From NCBI RefSeq assembly GCF_015350975.1, contig NZ_JADKRX010000011.1:907-64906 (forward strand): a stretch of 64,000 nt of DNA, given 5' to 3'. Numbering within the stretch: the stretch's first letter is position 1; each line of letters opens with the position of its first letter. Below the pieces are notes generated by a model, which saw nothing but the letters and a program-made list of their open reading frames with translations, searched no databases and was not told the DNA's origin. Both the position numbers and the translations under genes were made by a program. The DNA comes from Curtobacterium sp. VKM Ac-1395 (GTDB lineage: Bacteria > Actinomycetota > Actinomycetes > Actinomycetales > Microbacteriaceae). Below are positions 9,420-17,419 of the stretch, one piece after another.

Positions 9420-9860
9420 TCAGAACATGTGGGACACGGCGACGACGCCCGTCGCCAGCGCCACGACCATCGCCGAGGCCGACAGGCTCCGGGCCACCGG
9501 ACGCCAACCGCCCGTGGCGTTCGGGTGCACGAGGCCGGCCACGCCAGCCGCGAACCCGAGCACACTGCAGGCGCCCCAGGGGTTCAGCGCCACGGAGACG
9601 ACCGCCAGCACGACGGCCAGACACGTCATCACGCAGAACCGCTGCGCGGCCCCGGCACCGTAGGCCACCGTGCGGCTGTCGGCCGGGCGGGCGAGCACGG
9701 AGAACGCCGGCCCGGTGGGCGTCACGACGATGGGCCGGACCGCCTCGACCGGACGGCTCGGGAGCGGCCTGGTGGCGTCACCCCAGGCGCGGCCGTCCCA
9801 CCATCGGAGACGGGCGGGTTCCCGGGGGTCCGGGAACCAGCCTGCGGCCGGCAGCGTCAC
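9420..9860 (-). CDS. DUF2510 domain membrane protein
   Basis: 146 residues from a GTG with a good AGGAG upstream. The N-terminus carries the DUF2510 signature (GWFPDP, then LRWWDGRAW), a short domain found at the ends of many actinobacterial membrane proteins. Two hydrophobic segments follow (about 75-93 and 98-112), plus a third near the C-terminus. Function unknown. It ends convergently with xerD, so it is transcribed alone. Confidence 0.8.
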   Translation of the reverse strand: MTLPAAGWFPDPREPARLRWWDGRAWGDATRPLPSRPVEAVRPIVVTPTGPAFSVLARPADSRTVAYGAGAAQRFCVMTCLAVVLAVVSVALNPWGACSVLGFAAGVAGLVHPNATGGWRPVARSLSASAMVVALATGVVAVSHMF

Positions 9861-9973
9861 GGGGAGCTCCTGAGAACGGGTGGAAGGTGCTCTCTGACGC
9901 TAGGACGACGCTGCCGCCTGCCCCAGTCCCAACCCGGGTGTCGGCAGGAAGGGGGACAGGCGGCGAGCGGGGG

Positions 9974-11005
9974 TCAGGCCGGGACGGGCGCGGCGTCCAC
10001 CTCGCGCATGACCGCTGCGACCGCAGCCAGCTGCCGGGCGTTGAAGTCGACGCCGAGCTGGTTCGGCACGGTGACGAGCACCGTGTCCGCGGCCCGCACG
10101 GCTGCGTCTGCGGCGAGCTCCGCGACGAGGTCCTCCGGCGACCCGATGTACGAGCGACCGAACCGGGCGAGGCCGCCGTCGAGGTAGCCGACCTGGTCAG
10201 CGCCCTCGGCCTGTGCACGGAGGCCGAAGTAGTGCTGCGACTCGTCGTCGATGATCGGGATGATGCTGCGCGAGACCGAGACGCGGGGTGTGCGCTCCCA
10301 GCCCGACTCCGCCCAGACGCGACGGAAGCGTTCGATCTGCTCGGCCTGCAGCTCGTCGAACGGCACGCCGGTGTCCTCGGTGAGGAGCGTCGAGGACATC
10401 AGGTTCATGCCCTGCTCGGCCGTCCACTCCGCGGTGGCGCGGGTGCCGGCGCCCCACCAGATGCGGTCGCCGAGTCCGTCGGAGAGCGGCAGGACCGGCA
10501 GCGAGCCCTCGGCGCCGGTCATCTGCGGGTTCGCGTTCGCCATCGGCTCGCCGGCGATCGCGCGCCGGAAGACGCTGGTGTGCGCTCGGGCCAGGTCGGC
10601 GCCGTTCGGGTCGGAGGCCTCGGGCACGTAGCCGAAGGACTGGTACCCGGCCTGCGCGGTCTCGGGTGACCCACGGCTCACGCCGAGCTGCAGTCGGCCG
10701 CCGGAGATGAGGTCGGTCGCTGCCGCCTCCTCCGCCATGTAGAGCGGGTTCTCGTAGCGCATGTCGATCACGCCGGTGCCGATCTCGATGCGGCTGGTCC
10801 GGGCGGCGATCGCGGACAGGAGCGGGAAGGGCGCCGCCTGCTGCTGGGCGAAGTGGTGGACGCGGAAGTACGCGCCGTCCACGCCGGCCTCCTCGGCAGC
10901 CACCGCGAGGTCGATGCCCTGCACCAGGGCCTCACGACCGCTGCGCACCCTCGACCCCGGCACGTCGCGCCAGTGTCCGAACGACAGGAATCCGATCTTG
11001 GTCAT
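9974..11005 (-). CDS. luciferase-like (LLM) flavin oxidoreductase
   Basis: Predicted FMN- or F420-dependent oxidoreductase of the bacterial luciferase superfamily; the substrate cannot be read from sequence. 343 residues from ATG 11005, starting MTKIGFLSFGHW. Family features are the TIM-barrel opening, IEIGTGVIDMRYENPLYMAEEAA, ISGGRLQLGVSRGS and a C-terminal GSPEDLVAEL. The frame is open further upstream, but that stretch has no start codon and overlaps the divergent gene. A second paralogue lies at 17420-18448. Confidence 0.88.
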   Translation of the reverse strand: MTKIGFLSFGHWRDVPGSRVRSGREALVQGIDLAVAAEEAGVDGAYFRVHHFAQQQAAPFPLLSAIAARTSRIEIGTGVIDMRYENPLYMAEEAAATDLISGGRLQLGVSRGSPETAQAGYQSFGYVPEASDPNGADLARAHTSVFRRAIAGEPMANANPQMTGAEGSLPVLPLSDGLGDRIWWGAGTRATAEWTAEQGMNLMSSTLLTEDTGVPFDELQAEQIERFRRVWAESGWERTPRVSVSRSIIPIIDDESQHYFGLRAQAEGADQVGYLDGGLARFGRSYIGSPEDLVAELAADAAVRAADTVLVTVPNQLGVDFNARQLAAVAAVMREVDAAPVPA

Positions 11006-11047
11006 GTCGATGCGAACGCATCCGCACGGACGGCCATTCCGCACGAC

Positions 11048-11053
11048 TACGGT
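11048..11053 (+). promoter_or_regulatory. -10 element of DksA-like gene
   Basis: TACGGT, 7 nt before the ATG at 11061, inside the 55-base divergent gap with the LLM gene. Confidence 0.4.
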
Positions 11054-11060
11054 CGGCTCC

Positions 11061-11396
11061 ATGGAGTTCGACCCGCGGAGCGCGCTGACCGACGAACGGG
11101 CACGGTCCGAGAAGCTGCTGGCCGACGTCGAGCGGAGCATGCGGGACGTCAGCGACGCCCGCGACGGCGCGAACACGGACGACGAGCACGACCCCGAGGG
11201 CGCGACGCTCGCCTGGGAACGCGGCTCGCTCGGCGCGGTGCGGGACGACGCCCGCCGCCGGATCGGGCTGGTCGACGCGTCGCTGGCCCGGCTCGACGCG
11301 GGCACGTACGGCACGTGCGCCGTCGGCGGCGAGCCGATCCCGCAGGCACGGTTGGCGGCGGTCCCGTGGGCCGCGACGTGCGTCGCGCACGCGTGA
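11061..11396 (+). CDS. TraR/DksA-like protein with degenerate zinc finger
   Basis: 111 residues. The C-terminus matches the TraR/DksA zinc-finger layout (GTYGTCAVGGEPIPQARLAA, then PWAATCVAHA). The usual four-cysteine site is incomplete: C86 and C107 are kept, but the partner positions are G89 and H110. The N-terminal half is a predicted charged helical hairpin (SEKLLADVERSMRDVSDARD), as in DksA-like proteins that enter the RNA polymerase secondary channel. Zinc binding, and so function, is uncertain. Probably leaderless. Confidence 0.75.
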   Translation: MEFDPRSALTDERARSEKLLADVERSMRDVSDARDGANTDDEHDPEGATLAWERGSLGAVRDDARRRIGLVDASLARLDAGTYGTCAVGGEPIPQARLAAVPWAATCVAHA

Positions 11397-11397
11397 G

Positions 11398-11443
11398 GAG
11401 CCTCCCGTCCGCCGCCTGGTGACGTGACCCGGCCTGGAGGCTC
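11398..11443. terminator. weak hairpin, possible remnant of palindrome family
   Basis: GAGCCTCC at 11398-11405 pairs with GGAGGCTC at 11436-11443 across a 30-base loop. The arms match the outer arms of the terminator family, but the centre is unpaired. It follows the stop of the DksA-like gene. Confidence 0.35.
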
Positions 11444-11506
11444 GGCCACCGTCCACGACGGAGGCGACGGTCACCCGCTGCGCCGGTGATTCTCAGCCGC
11501 GGGCCC

Positions 11507-11512
11507 TACCGT
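11507..11512 (+). promoter_or_regulatory. -10 element of PGPGW gene
   Basis: TACCGT, 6 nt before the ATG at 11519; no ribosome binding site. Confidence 0.5.
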
Positions 11513-11518
11513 TCCCGC

Positions 11519-11941
11519 ATGGAGACGGACCGGGACCACCTCACTGCGAGCGCAGCGGATGCTGCACGGCCGCAGCGGTTCCGGTGGTTCCACGACATGC
11601 GCGCCTGGATCCACGCCCGGCCGCACGTGCACCTGTTCTGGAAGGTGCTGATCGGCATCGTCGGCGGGCTCGTGGTCATCATCGGGCTGATCCTGGTGCC
11701 GCTGCCCGGGCCCGGGTGGCTCGTGGTGTTCATCGGGCTGACGATCCTGGCCAGCGAGTTCCACTTCTTCCACCGGATCATCACGTGGCTCCGGGCGCAG
11801 CTCCACCGGTTCTGGGACTGGGCGAAGGCCCGCGGTCCTCGGTGGCTGCGCCGGATGGCCGACCGGAACAAGGCGGACGTCGACGCCGCCCACGAGGACG
11901 CCCACCGGACCATGGGCCGACAGGCCCGGCCCGGGCACTAG
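11519..11941 (+). CDS. PGPGW-family (TIGR02611-like) membrane protein
   Basis: 140 residues. Two transmembrane segments (about residues 41-61 and 65-83) flank the PLPGPGW motif that names the family. The C-terminus is basic and amphipathic. The family is widespread in actinobacteria and has no known function. The start at 11519 is preferred over the longer frame from 11486 because a -10 element precedes it directly. It converges with the MFS gene, whose stop is 7 bases away. Confidence 0.85.
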   Translation: METDRDHLTASAADAARPQRFRWFHDMRAWIHARPHVHLFWKVLIGIVGGLVVIIGLILVPLPGPGWLVVFIGLTILASEFHFFHRIITWLRAQLHRFWDWAKARGPRWLRRMADRNKADVDAAHEDAHRTMGRQARPGH

Positions 11942-11948
11942 CGCTCGG

Positions 11949-13202
11949 TCAGTCTGCTGCCGCGGTCCGGATCGAGCCGGTGGCGGTGCGCTCGAGGACC
12001 TCGGACGCGTGCTCCTCGACCACGGCGGCGTCCTTCGACACGAGCTGCAGCACGAGGGCGACCCCCGCGGCGAGGACGATGAAGGCGCCGTACCCGGCGA
12101 TGACCGGTACGAGGCCGACCGTCGGCTCGAGCAGGCCCCCGATCACGGCCGGCACGCCGAACGCCAGGTAGCTGACGACGTAGATCGTCGAGAGCAGACC
12201 GGCACGGTGCGTCGGGGCGGCGGTGGCGAGCAGCATCCGGAGCGGCGCCTGGAACCCCGCGCCGAACCCGACGCCGGCGATCGCGCTGCCGACGACGAGC
12301 CCCGGCAGGGAGTGCGCGAACACGAAGCCGACCGTGACGACCGGCCCGAGGATCAGTGCGACCAGGCCGATGAGCACGCCGACCCGGGCGTCGAGCCGCT
12401 GGATCGCGATGCCCGTCGCTGCACCGACACCCGTGACGACGGCGATGAGGGCCCCGGCGGCGAAGTGGTTGTCGATGCCGAAGACCGCGCCGAGCGCCGA
12501 GGGCACGAGCGAGAGGAACAGGCCGCCGAGTGCCCAGCTCGCCACGAGGGAGCCCGCGACGCCGCGGAACAGCCGTCGTGAGGACCGCGGCACGGCGATC
12601 GTGGGGCGGAGGGAACGCAGGGCTCCCGGACGTCGGGTGCCCTGCTCGGGGACGACGACGAGCGCGACGAGCATGAGCACGAGGAGCACGCCGAAGAGCA
12701 GGTAGACGAACTGCTCGGGCGCTGGGCCCCACTCGACCAGGGCGCCGCTCGACAGGGCGCCGGTGGCGAGCGCGATCGGCGGGACGGCGCCGTTCAGCAC
12801 GCCGGCGAGGGTGGGGTGGCGCTCGAGCGAGTTGTCGATGAGCGCGGCGCCGAGTGCGCCGATGAGCAGCCCGACGGAGACGCCCTGCAGCACACGGTCG
12901 AGGATGAGCGCCCCGAGGCCGTCCGCGACCGCGAACAGCCCGAGTGACACGGCCAGCCCGATGCCGCCGGCCACGAGCACCGGCTTCCGCCCGACGTGGT
13001 CGGACAGGCGCCCGGCGACGAGCAGGCTCGCGAGCAGCCCGGCGACGTAGATCGCGAACACCGCGGTGAGCATGAGCGGGGTCAGGTGCCACTCGGCGGC
13101 GTACACCGGGTAGATCGGCGACGGGACGGCCGAGGACGCCAGTGACACGAGCAGCAGCGCCGCGATGATCCAGAACCCGGCGACCGAGCGAGTGGACTGC
13201 AT
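11949..13202 (-). CDS. MFS transporter (putative drug exporter)
   Basis: 417 residues from ATG 13202, preceded by GGAAGGG. About 12 hydrophobic segments and the MFS loop motif GRLSDHVGRKPVL between TM2 and TM3 place it in the major facilitator superfamily. It is divergent from an ArsR-family regulator with paired operators in the gap, so expression is probably controlled by that regulator. The substrate is unknown; a toxic compound exporter is the usual role of such pairs. Confidence 0.88.
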   Translation of the reverse strand: MQSTRSVAGFWIIAALLLVSLASSAVPSPIYPVYAAEWHLTPLMLTAVFAIYVAGLLASLLVAGRLSDHVGRKPVLVAGGIGLAVSLGLFAVADGLGALILDRVLQGVSVGLLIGALGAALIDNSLERHPTLAGVLNGAVPPIALATGALSSGALVEWGPAPEQFVYLLFGVLLVLMLVALVVVPEQGTRRPGALRSLRPTIAVPRSSRRLFRGVAGSLVASWALGGLFLSLVPSALGAVFGIDNHFAAGALIAVVTGVGAATGIAIQRLDARVGVLIGLVALILGPVVTVGFVFAHSLPGLVVGSAIAGVGFGAGFQAPLRMLLATAAPTHRAGLLSTIYVVSYLAFGVPAVIGGLLEPTVGLVPVIAGYGAFIVLAAGVALVLQLVSKDAAVVEEHASEVLERTATGSIRTAAAD

Positions 13203-13260
13203 GAGCGACCCTTCCGTTGTGCGAGGCCCGTCGTACGCGAGCCGCTGTGCCAGACCCGCT

Positions 13261-13278
13261 GTACGAGTCTGTTCGTAC
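13261..13278. promoter_or_regulatory. operator 1, ArsR/MFS intergenic region
   Basis: Perfect inverted repeat GTACGA-N6-TCGTAC. It is the same half-site and spacing as operator 2, with centres 41 bp (about four helical turns) apart. Confidence 0.7.
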
Positions 13279-13301
13279 CGCATTGGTACAGCACGATCGT
13301 T

Positions 13302-13319
13302 GTACGACGCAAGTCGTAC
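13302..13319. promoter_or_regulatory. operator 2, overlapping ArsR promoter
   Basis: Perfect inverted repeat GTACGA-N6-TCGTAC (one base longer on each side if GTACGAC/GTCGTAC is counted). Its right half-site falls where the -35 of the regulator gene would be, so binding should repress the regulator's own promoter. Confidence 0.72.
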
Positions 13320-13336
13320 TGGGAGGGGAACCCTGG

Positions 13337-13342
13337 TAGCGT
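13337..13342 (+). promoter_or_regulatory. -10 element of ArsR-family gene
   Basis: TAGCGT with an upstream TGG (extended -10), 7 nt before ATG 13350; 17 bp downstream of the right half of operator 2. Confidence 0.5.
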
Positions 13343-13349
13343 CCCGTCC

Positions 13350-13715
13350 ATGCCCGAGCGCGTCGATGCCCCCGAACGGCTGCCGCAGCCGTCCCCGGCC
13401 GAGATGGACCTCCCCGTCGTGTTGGACGCCCTGTCGGATCCGATCCGACTCGCGATCCTGCACCGGTACCTCGTCGACGCCGCCGGTGGTGAGCGCTCCT
13501 GCGGGTGGGTCGGCATCGACCGGCCGAAGTCCACGTTGACGCACCACTTCCGTGTGCTGCGTGAGGCCGGGCTCCTCGAGCAGCACCTGGAGGGCCTCAC
13601 CCGGATCAGCCGCGTGCGCGTCGAGGACGTGCAGCAGCGGTTCCCCGGCCTGCTCGACCTGGTCATGGCGTGGCAGGTCCCCGCGGCGCTGATGCGGGCG
13701 GACCTGGTCGCATGA
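13350..13715 (+). CDS. ArsR-family transcriptional regulator
   Basis: 121 residues with a winged helix-turn-helix of ArsR type: VVLDALSDPIRLAILHRYL, then the recognition helix region KSTLTHHFRVLREAGLL and a wing ending in ISRVRVEDV. No metal-binding ELCVCDL motif is present, so the ligand is probably organic. It is divergent from the MFS gene and coupled to the downstream methyltransferase by an ATGA overlap. The two operators suggest it represses both directions. Confidence 0.88.
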   Translation: MPERVDAPERLPQPSPAEMDLPVVLDALSDPIRLAILHRYLVDAAGGERSCGWVGIDRPKSTLTHHFRVLREAGLLEQHLEGLTRISRVRVEDVQQRFPGLLDLVMAWQVPAALMRADLVA

Positions 13716-15292
13716 GCACTCACACGCTGCCCGAGGTCGTCGCCGACCCGGTCGTCACCTCGGCGCTCGCCGCGGACCTGACGGCCGCGGGCTTCACCGT
13801 CGACGGGGTCGACGCACTCTGGGGCGCGGACGCCGCCGAAGCGCTGCACCGCGGCAACCGGGTGCCCGCGCTCCGTGCCCTCGCCGCGCGGGACACGTCC
13901 CCGCTCGGCACCCTGGCCACGCTGTTCGTGCTCGGGCTGCCGGTCGCGCGGACCGCGGCCGACGCGGCCTTCCCCTCCGTGCGCGTCGACGAGCTCGTGC
14001 GCGCCGGGATCGTGCGTGTGGAGGAGGTCGACGCCCCCGACGTGGACGCGGTCGACGACGCCGACCTGGTGCGGCCCGCGGTGGACCTGCGCCCGTACGC
14101 GTTCGTCGACGACGCGGGTGCCGGCAGCTGGTGGATCGTCTCGGACCTCGGGGAGCTCGCACTCGGCGCCGCGCTCGACGAGGAGCACGTGCTCGGCATC
14201 GGCGGGGCCACCACCACGCTGAGCGGGCTGCAGGTCCCCGTGCCCGTCCGTCGGGTGCTCGACCTCGGCACCGGCTGCGGCATCCAGGCCATGCACGCCC
14301 GACGGTTCGCCGACCAGGTGGTCGCGACCGACATCTCCCGTCGCGCGCTCGACATCGCCCGCTTCAACGCCGAGCTCAACGGCCTGGACGGCATCGAGTT
14401 CCGTCTCGGGTCGCTGTTCGAGCCGGTGGCGGGGGAGCGCTTCGACCGCATCGTCTCGAACCCGCCCTTCGTCATCACACCCCGCACCGAGGGTGTGCCG
14501 TCCTACGAGTACCGCGACGGCGGCATGGTCGGCGACGCGCTCGTCGAGACCGTGCTGCGCGGTCTCGCCGACCACCTGGAGCCCGGCGGCACCGCGCAGC
14601 TGCTCGGCAACTGGGAACACCACTGGGGCGTGGACGGCCTGGACCGCGTCCGCGGGTGGTTCGCCGACACCGACCTGGACGTCTGGGTCGTCGAGCGCGA
14701 ACGACAGGACCCGAACCGCTACGCCGAGACCTGGATCCGCGACGGCGGCACCAAGCCCGGCACACCGACGTTCGACCGCCTGGTCGGCGCCTGGCTCGAC
14801 GACTTCCAGGAACGCCGGGTCATCGGGGTCGGCTTCGGCTACGTCGTGGTCCGGAAGCCCCGGACGGGAGGCCCGGCTGCGCTCCGGCGGTTCGAGCGCG
14901 TCCCCGAGACGCTCGGCTCCAACCCCGCTGGCCTCGGTGCCACGGTGGCGCGGGTCCTCGACGCGGCCGAGTGGCTGGCCGCGCACGACGACGTCGCGCT
15001 CGCGACGGCGCACCTGCGGGTCGCGGGGGACGTCACTGAGGAGCGCTTCTACTGGCCGGGCAACGACGACCCGACCGTGATGACGCTCGTGCAGGGCGGC
15101 GGCTTCGGTCGTCGCGTCGACGCCGACACCGCGCTCGCCGCGTTCGTCGGGGCCTGCGACGGGGAGCTGTCCGTGGCCGCGATCGTCGGCGCGCTCGCGC
15201 AGATCACCGGCGTGGACGAGCAGGCGCTCGCCGCGGACCTGCTGCCGGCCGCACGCGAACTGGTCCTCGACGGGCTGCTGTCCCCGGCCTGA
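13712..15292 (+). CDS. class I SAM-dependent methyltransferase
   Basis: 526 residues. A ~170-residue N-terminal region of unknown function precedes a Rossmann methyltransferase with the SAM motif LDLGTGCGIQ (about 184-192) and NPPF at about 250-253. NPPF is typical of enzymes that methylate amide or exocyclic amino nitrogens (HemK/PrmC, RsmC types). The remaining C-terminal part has no motif I recognise. ATG 13712 overlaps the regulator stop, so it is co-transcribed with the ArsR gene. The substrate is not predictable. Confidence 0.85.
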   Translation: MSTHTLPEVVADPVVTSALAADLTAAGFTVDGVDALWGADAAEALHRGNRVPALRALAARDTSPLGTLATLFVLGLPVARTAADAAFPSVRVDELVRAGIVRVEEVDAPDVDAVDDADLVRPAVDLRPYAFVDDAGAGSWWIVSDLGELALGAALDEEHVLGIGGATTTLSGLQVPVPVRRVLDLGTGCGIQAMHARRFADQVVATDISRRALDIARFNAELNGLDGIEFRLGSLFEPVAGERFDRIVSNPPFVITPRTEGVPSYEYRDGGMVGDALVETVLRGLADHLEPGGTAQLLGNWEHHWGVDGLDRVRGWFADTDLDVWVVERERQDPNRYAETWIRDGGTKPGTPTFDRLVGAWLDDFQERRVIGVGFGYVVVRKPRTGGPAALRRFERVPETLGSNPAGLGATVARVLDAAEWLAAHDDVALATAHLRVAGDVTEERFYWPGNDDPTVMTLVQGGGFGRRVDADTALAAFVGACDGELSVAAIVGALAQITGVDEQALAADLLPAARELVLDGLLSPA

Positions 15293-15318
15293 CCGCTGGG
15301 CGCGATCGTCTCCGGACG

Positions 15319-15360
15319 CACGTGACCCCGGGCGCGGTCAACGACGCCCGGGGTCACGTG
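15319..15360. terminator. bidirectional terminator hairpin
   Basis: Perfect 16-bp stem (15319-15334 with 15345-15360) and a 10-base loop, between the convergent ends of the methyltransferase and the epimerase genes. Its sequence is unrelated to the palindrome family. Confidence 0.8.
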
Positions 15361-15367
15361 GTGGCGC

Positions 15368-16231
15368 TCAGGAGCGGTGGTCGCGCCAGGAGTGCTGCGG
15401 GTCGTAGCCCAGCAGCTCGCGGGCCTTCTCCGACGACAGCAGGGAGCTGACGCCGTCGATGTCCGAGCGGCGCTCGATGTCGGGCACGAAGCGCTCGACG
15501 AGCTCGAGGGTCGGGGTGTCCATCACCGTGTCGGGGCTGGCGATCACGAAGGCCTCGAAGCCGGTGAGCTCGCTCTCGACGGCCTTGCGCACGGCCTGGG
15601 CGCCGTCGCGGGAGTCGATGTAGGACCACAGGTTGAAGGTCTTCGCCTCGGGCGTCGCGTCCCACGGGTACGACGGGTAGTCGGTCTCGTCCATGACGTT
15701 CGAGAACCGCAGCCCGATCATCTTCAGCGTCGGGTCCCAGCGGGTGAAGTGCCGGGCCATCTCCTCCTCCACGGCCTTGCCGAGGGAGTACGAGGACTGC
15801 GGGCGCACCGGGAAGTCCTCGTCGACGGGCAGGTAGGGCGGGTGGTGCTCGCCCATCGGGATGCCGAGCAGGGTCTCGCTCGACGCCCAGACCACGTTCC
15901 GGATCTTCGCCGCGCGAGCCGCGTGGAACACGTTGATCGACGAGGTGACGTTGTTCGTGATGAGCGCCACGTCCGGCACCTGCCCGGGAGCGGGGACGGC
16001 CGCCAGGTGCACGACCGCGTCGACGTGGTCGTAGCGGTCGTCGACGCCGATGAACGCGTTCAGCACCTGCCCGTAGTCGGTCAGGTCGATGCGGACGAAC
16101 TGCACCCGTTCGGGCTTGTCGGGCGAGGGGACCCGGTCGAGGAGGACGACGTCGTACCCGTGTTCGTCGAGGTCGCGCACCACCGCTCGTCCGAGCTTGC
16201 CGCTGCCGCCGGTCACCACTACGCGAGTCAT
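15368..16231 (-). CDS. NAD(P)-dependent epimerase/dehydratase (extended SDR)
   Basis: 287 residues. Rossmann fold with GGSGKLG at the N-terminus, the acidic LDRVP after strand 2 (suggesting NAD), SSE in place of the usual catalytic Ser context (VVWASSETLLG), and the Tyr/Lys pair in SSYSLGKAV. Such enzymes act on nucleotide sugars or similar polyols. ATG 16231 is chosen because GGAGG lies just upstream; in-frame starts at 16246 and 16264 would add 5 or 11 residues. Confidence 0.87.
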   Translation of the reverse strand: MTRVVVTGGSGKLGRAVVRDLDEHGYDVVLLDRVPSPDKPERVQFVRIDLTDYGQVLNAFIGVDDRYDHVDAVVHLAAVPAPGQVPDVALITNNVTSSINVFHAARAAKIRNVVWASSETLLGIPMGEHHPPYLPVDEDFPVRPQSSYSLGKAVEEEMARHFTRWDPTLKMIGLRFSNVMDETDYPSYPWDATPEAKTFNLWSYIDSRDGAQAVRKAVESELTGFEAFVIASPDTVMDTPTLELVERFVPDIERRSDIDGVSSLLSSEKARELLGYDPQHSWRDHRS

Positions 16232-16333
16232 CGCGCCTCCGCTCATCGTCGAGTTGCTGTCCACCCATCCTGCCGTGCGGGGGTGGACGCAGGCAGGTAC
16301 TGACGGTGCCCTGCTGTGCCGGGGGTGCGCCGA

Positions 16334-16358
16334 GCCTCCTGGCCGGTCGTCAGGAGGC
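16334..16358. terminator. hairpin at end of TetR gene
   Basis: GCCTCCTG/CAGGAGGC 8-bp stem with a 9-base loop, overlapping the stop codon of the minus-strand TetR gene. Plausible terminator for that gene. Confidence 0.5.
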
Positions 16359-16946
16359 GGACACGGCAGCGACCTCGGCGATCGCGAGCCGGGTGACCAG
16401 CTCGACGTGCGCGGCCATGTCGCGGCTCGGGTCGAAGAGCCACTGGATCTGCATGCCGTCGGAGACGGCGAGCAGGACGCTCGTGAGCTTCTCGGGGTCG
16501 ATGTCGGCGCGCAGCCGGCCGTCCTCCTGCATGCGGCGGAAGTCGGCGGCCATGACCCGACGGAACTTCTCGTAGCGCTCGCGGAACCAGGCGTGCGCGG
16601 GGTGCTCCGGGTCGGTCGCCGCCGCGGCGGACAGGTTGACGAACATCTGCACGAGACCGGGGACCTCGGCGTTGTGCCGGACGATCGCTGCGAGGAGCTC
16701 CGCCGGGTCGTGGGCGTCCCAGTCGGCGGCGTCGTCGATCGCGTCGCGCCGCCGGAGGACCTCGACCCAGAGTTCGTCCTTGGACTCGAAGTAGTGCAGG
16801 AGTCCGGCCTGTGTGAGCCCGACGGCTTCGGAGATGTCCCGGATGCTGGTGCGTCGGAAGCCCTGGCGGGCGACGAGTTCGAGCGCGACGGTGAGGATCT
16901 GCTCGCGCTTGGCGATGCCCTTCGCGTAGGAACCCCGTCGTGTCAT
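16350..16946 (-). CDS. TetR-family transcriptional regulator
   Basis: 198 residues from ATG 16946. The N-terminal helix-turn-helix is clear (KREQILTVALELVARQGFRR, then IRDISEAVGLTQAGLLHYF). The C-terminal ligand domain includes AWFRERYEKFRR and a long final helix, resembling regulators that sense small hydrophobic compounds. The longer frame to 17033 is less likely because a -10 element sits 6 nt before 16946. The target is not obvious: the nearest genes are the epimerase and an LLM oxidoreductase. Confidence 0.88.
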   Translation of the reverse strand: MTRRGSYAKGIAKREQILTVALELVARQGFRRTSIRDISEAVGLTQAGLLHYFESKDELWVEVLRRRDAIDDAADWDAHDPAELLAAIVRHNAEVPGLVQMFVNLSAAAATDPEHPAHAWFRERYEKFRRVMAADFRRMQEDGRLRADIDPEKLTSVLLAVSDGMQIQWLFDPSRDMAAHVELVTRLAIAEVAAVSAS

Positions 16947-16952
16947 GGCAGG

Positions 16953-16958
16953 ACTGTA
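16953..16958 (-). promoter_or_regulatory. -10 element of TetR gene
   Basis: TACAGT on the minus strand, 6 nt before the ATG at 16946. Confidence 0.5.
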
Positions 16959-17159
16959 CCGCCGACGACAGGGGACCATTCGCAGGCACCTGAGCACCCG
17001 TCCATCCGCTTTCCGTGCCATCACCAGATCCATTCACTAGCATGGACGCCAGCGTCAGGCGGCTGGTTACCGTCGACGCGCGCACCGCCAAGGGATCGCC
17101 GTGTGAGCGACGCGGCCTCCTGATCCGGCCGATGGAGCCCCGGCGGTCCCGGTGCGTCA

Positions 17160-17191
17160 GATGCGCCCTCGCGTTCTCGCGGGGGCGCATC
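17160..17191. terminator. hairpin terminator
   Basis: 14-bp stem (GATGCGCCC paired with GGGCGCATC, then one T-G pair and CGCG/CGCG) closing a TTCT loop. It is followed by GTCGTTCC on the plus strand. Confidence 0.65.
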
Positions 17192-17419
17192 GTCGTTCCC
17201 TGTCCTGGTGGTTCCGGTCCTGGATGACTTCTGCCGTTGTCGGACAAAGTGATGACGCTTCATCACGATTCCCTGGGAGCAGGACCGCGTGATTGTGACA
17301 AACCAGGCGGTAGGTGGAACGATGAGGGCGCCATCTCGGGCGGATCAGGGTCGAGATGGTCATCCGGCTGGGGGCGCCGGGTCGCACCACCCCGAGTGCG
17401 CTCCCGCCGGATGTCCTCG

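Larger units (their letters stand above)
16947..17419. other. intergenic region, possible small RNA
   Basis: 473 bases without a convincing gene. A 70-codon plus-strand frame at 17015-17227 is Arg-rich and looks non-coding. The region holds a -10-like TAGCAT at 17038-17043 and a strong hairpin at 17160-17191, a layout that could give a ~145-nt transcript. The hairpin could equally end the minus-strand LLM transcript. Confidence 0.3.
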
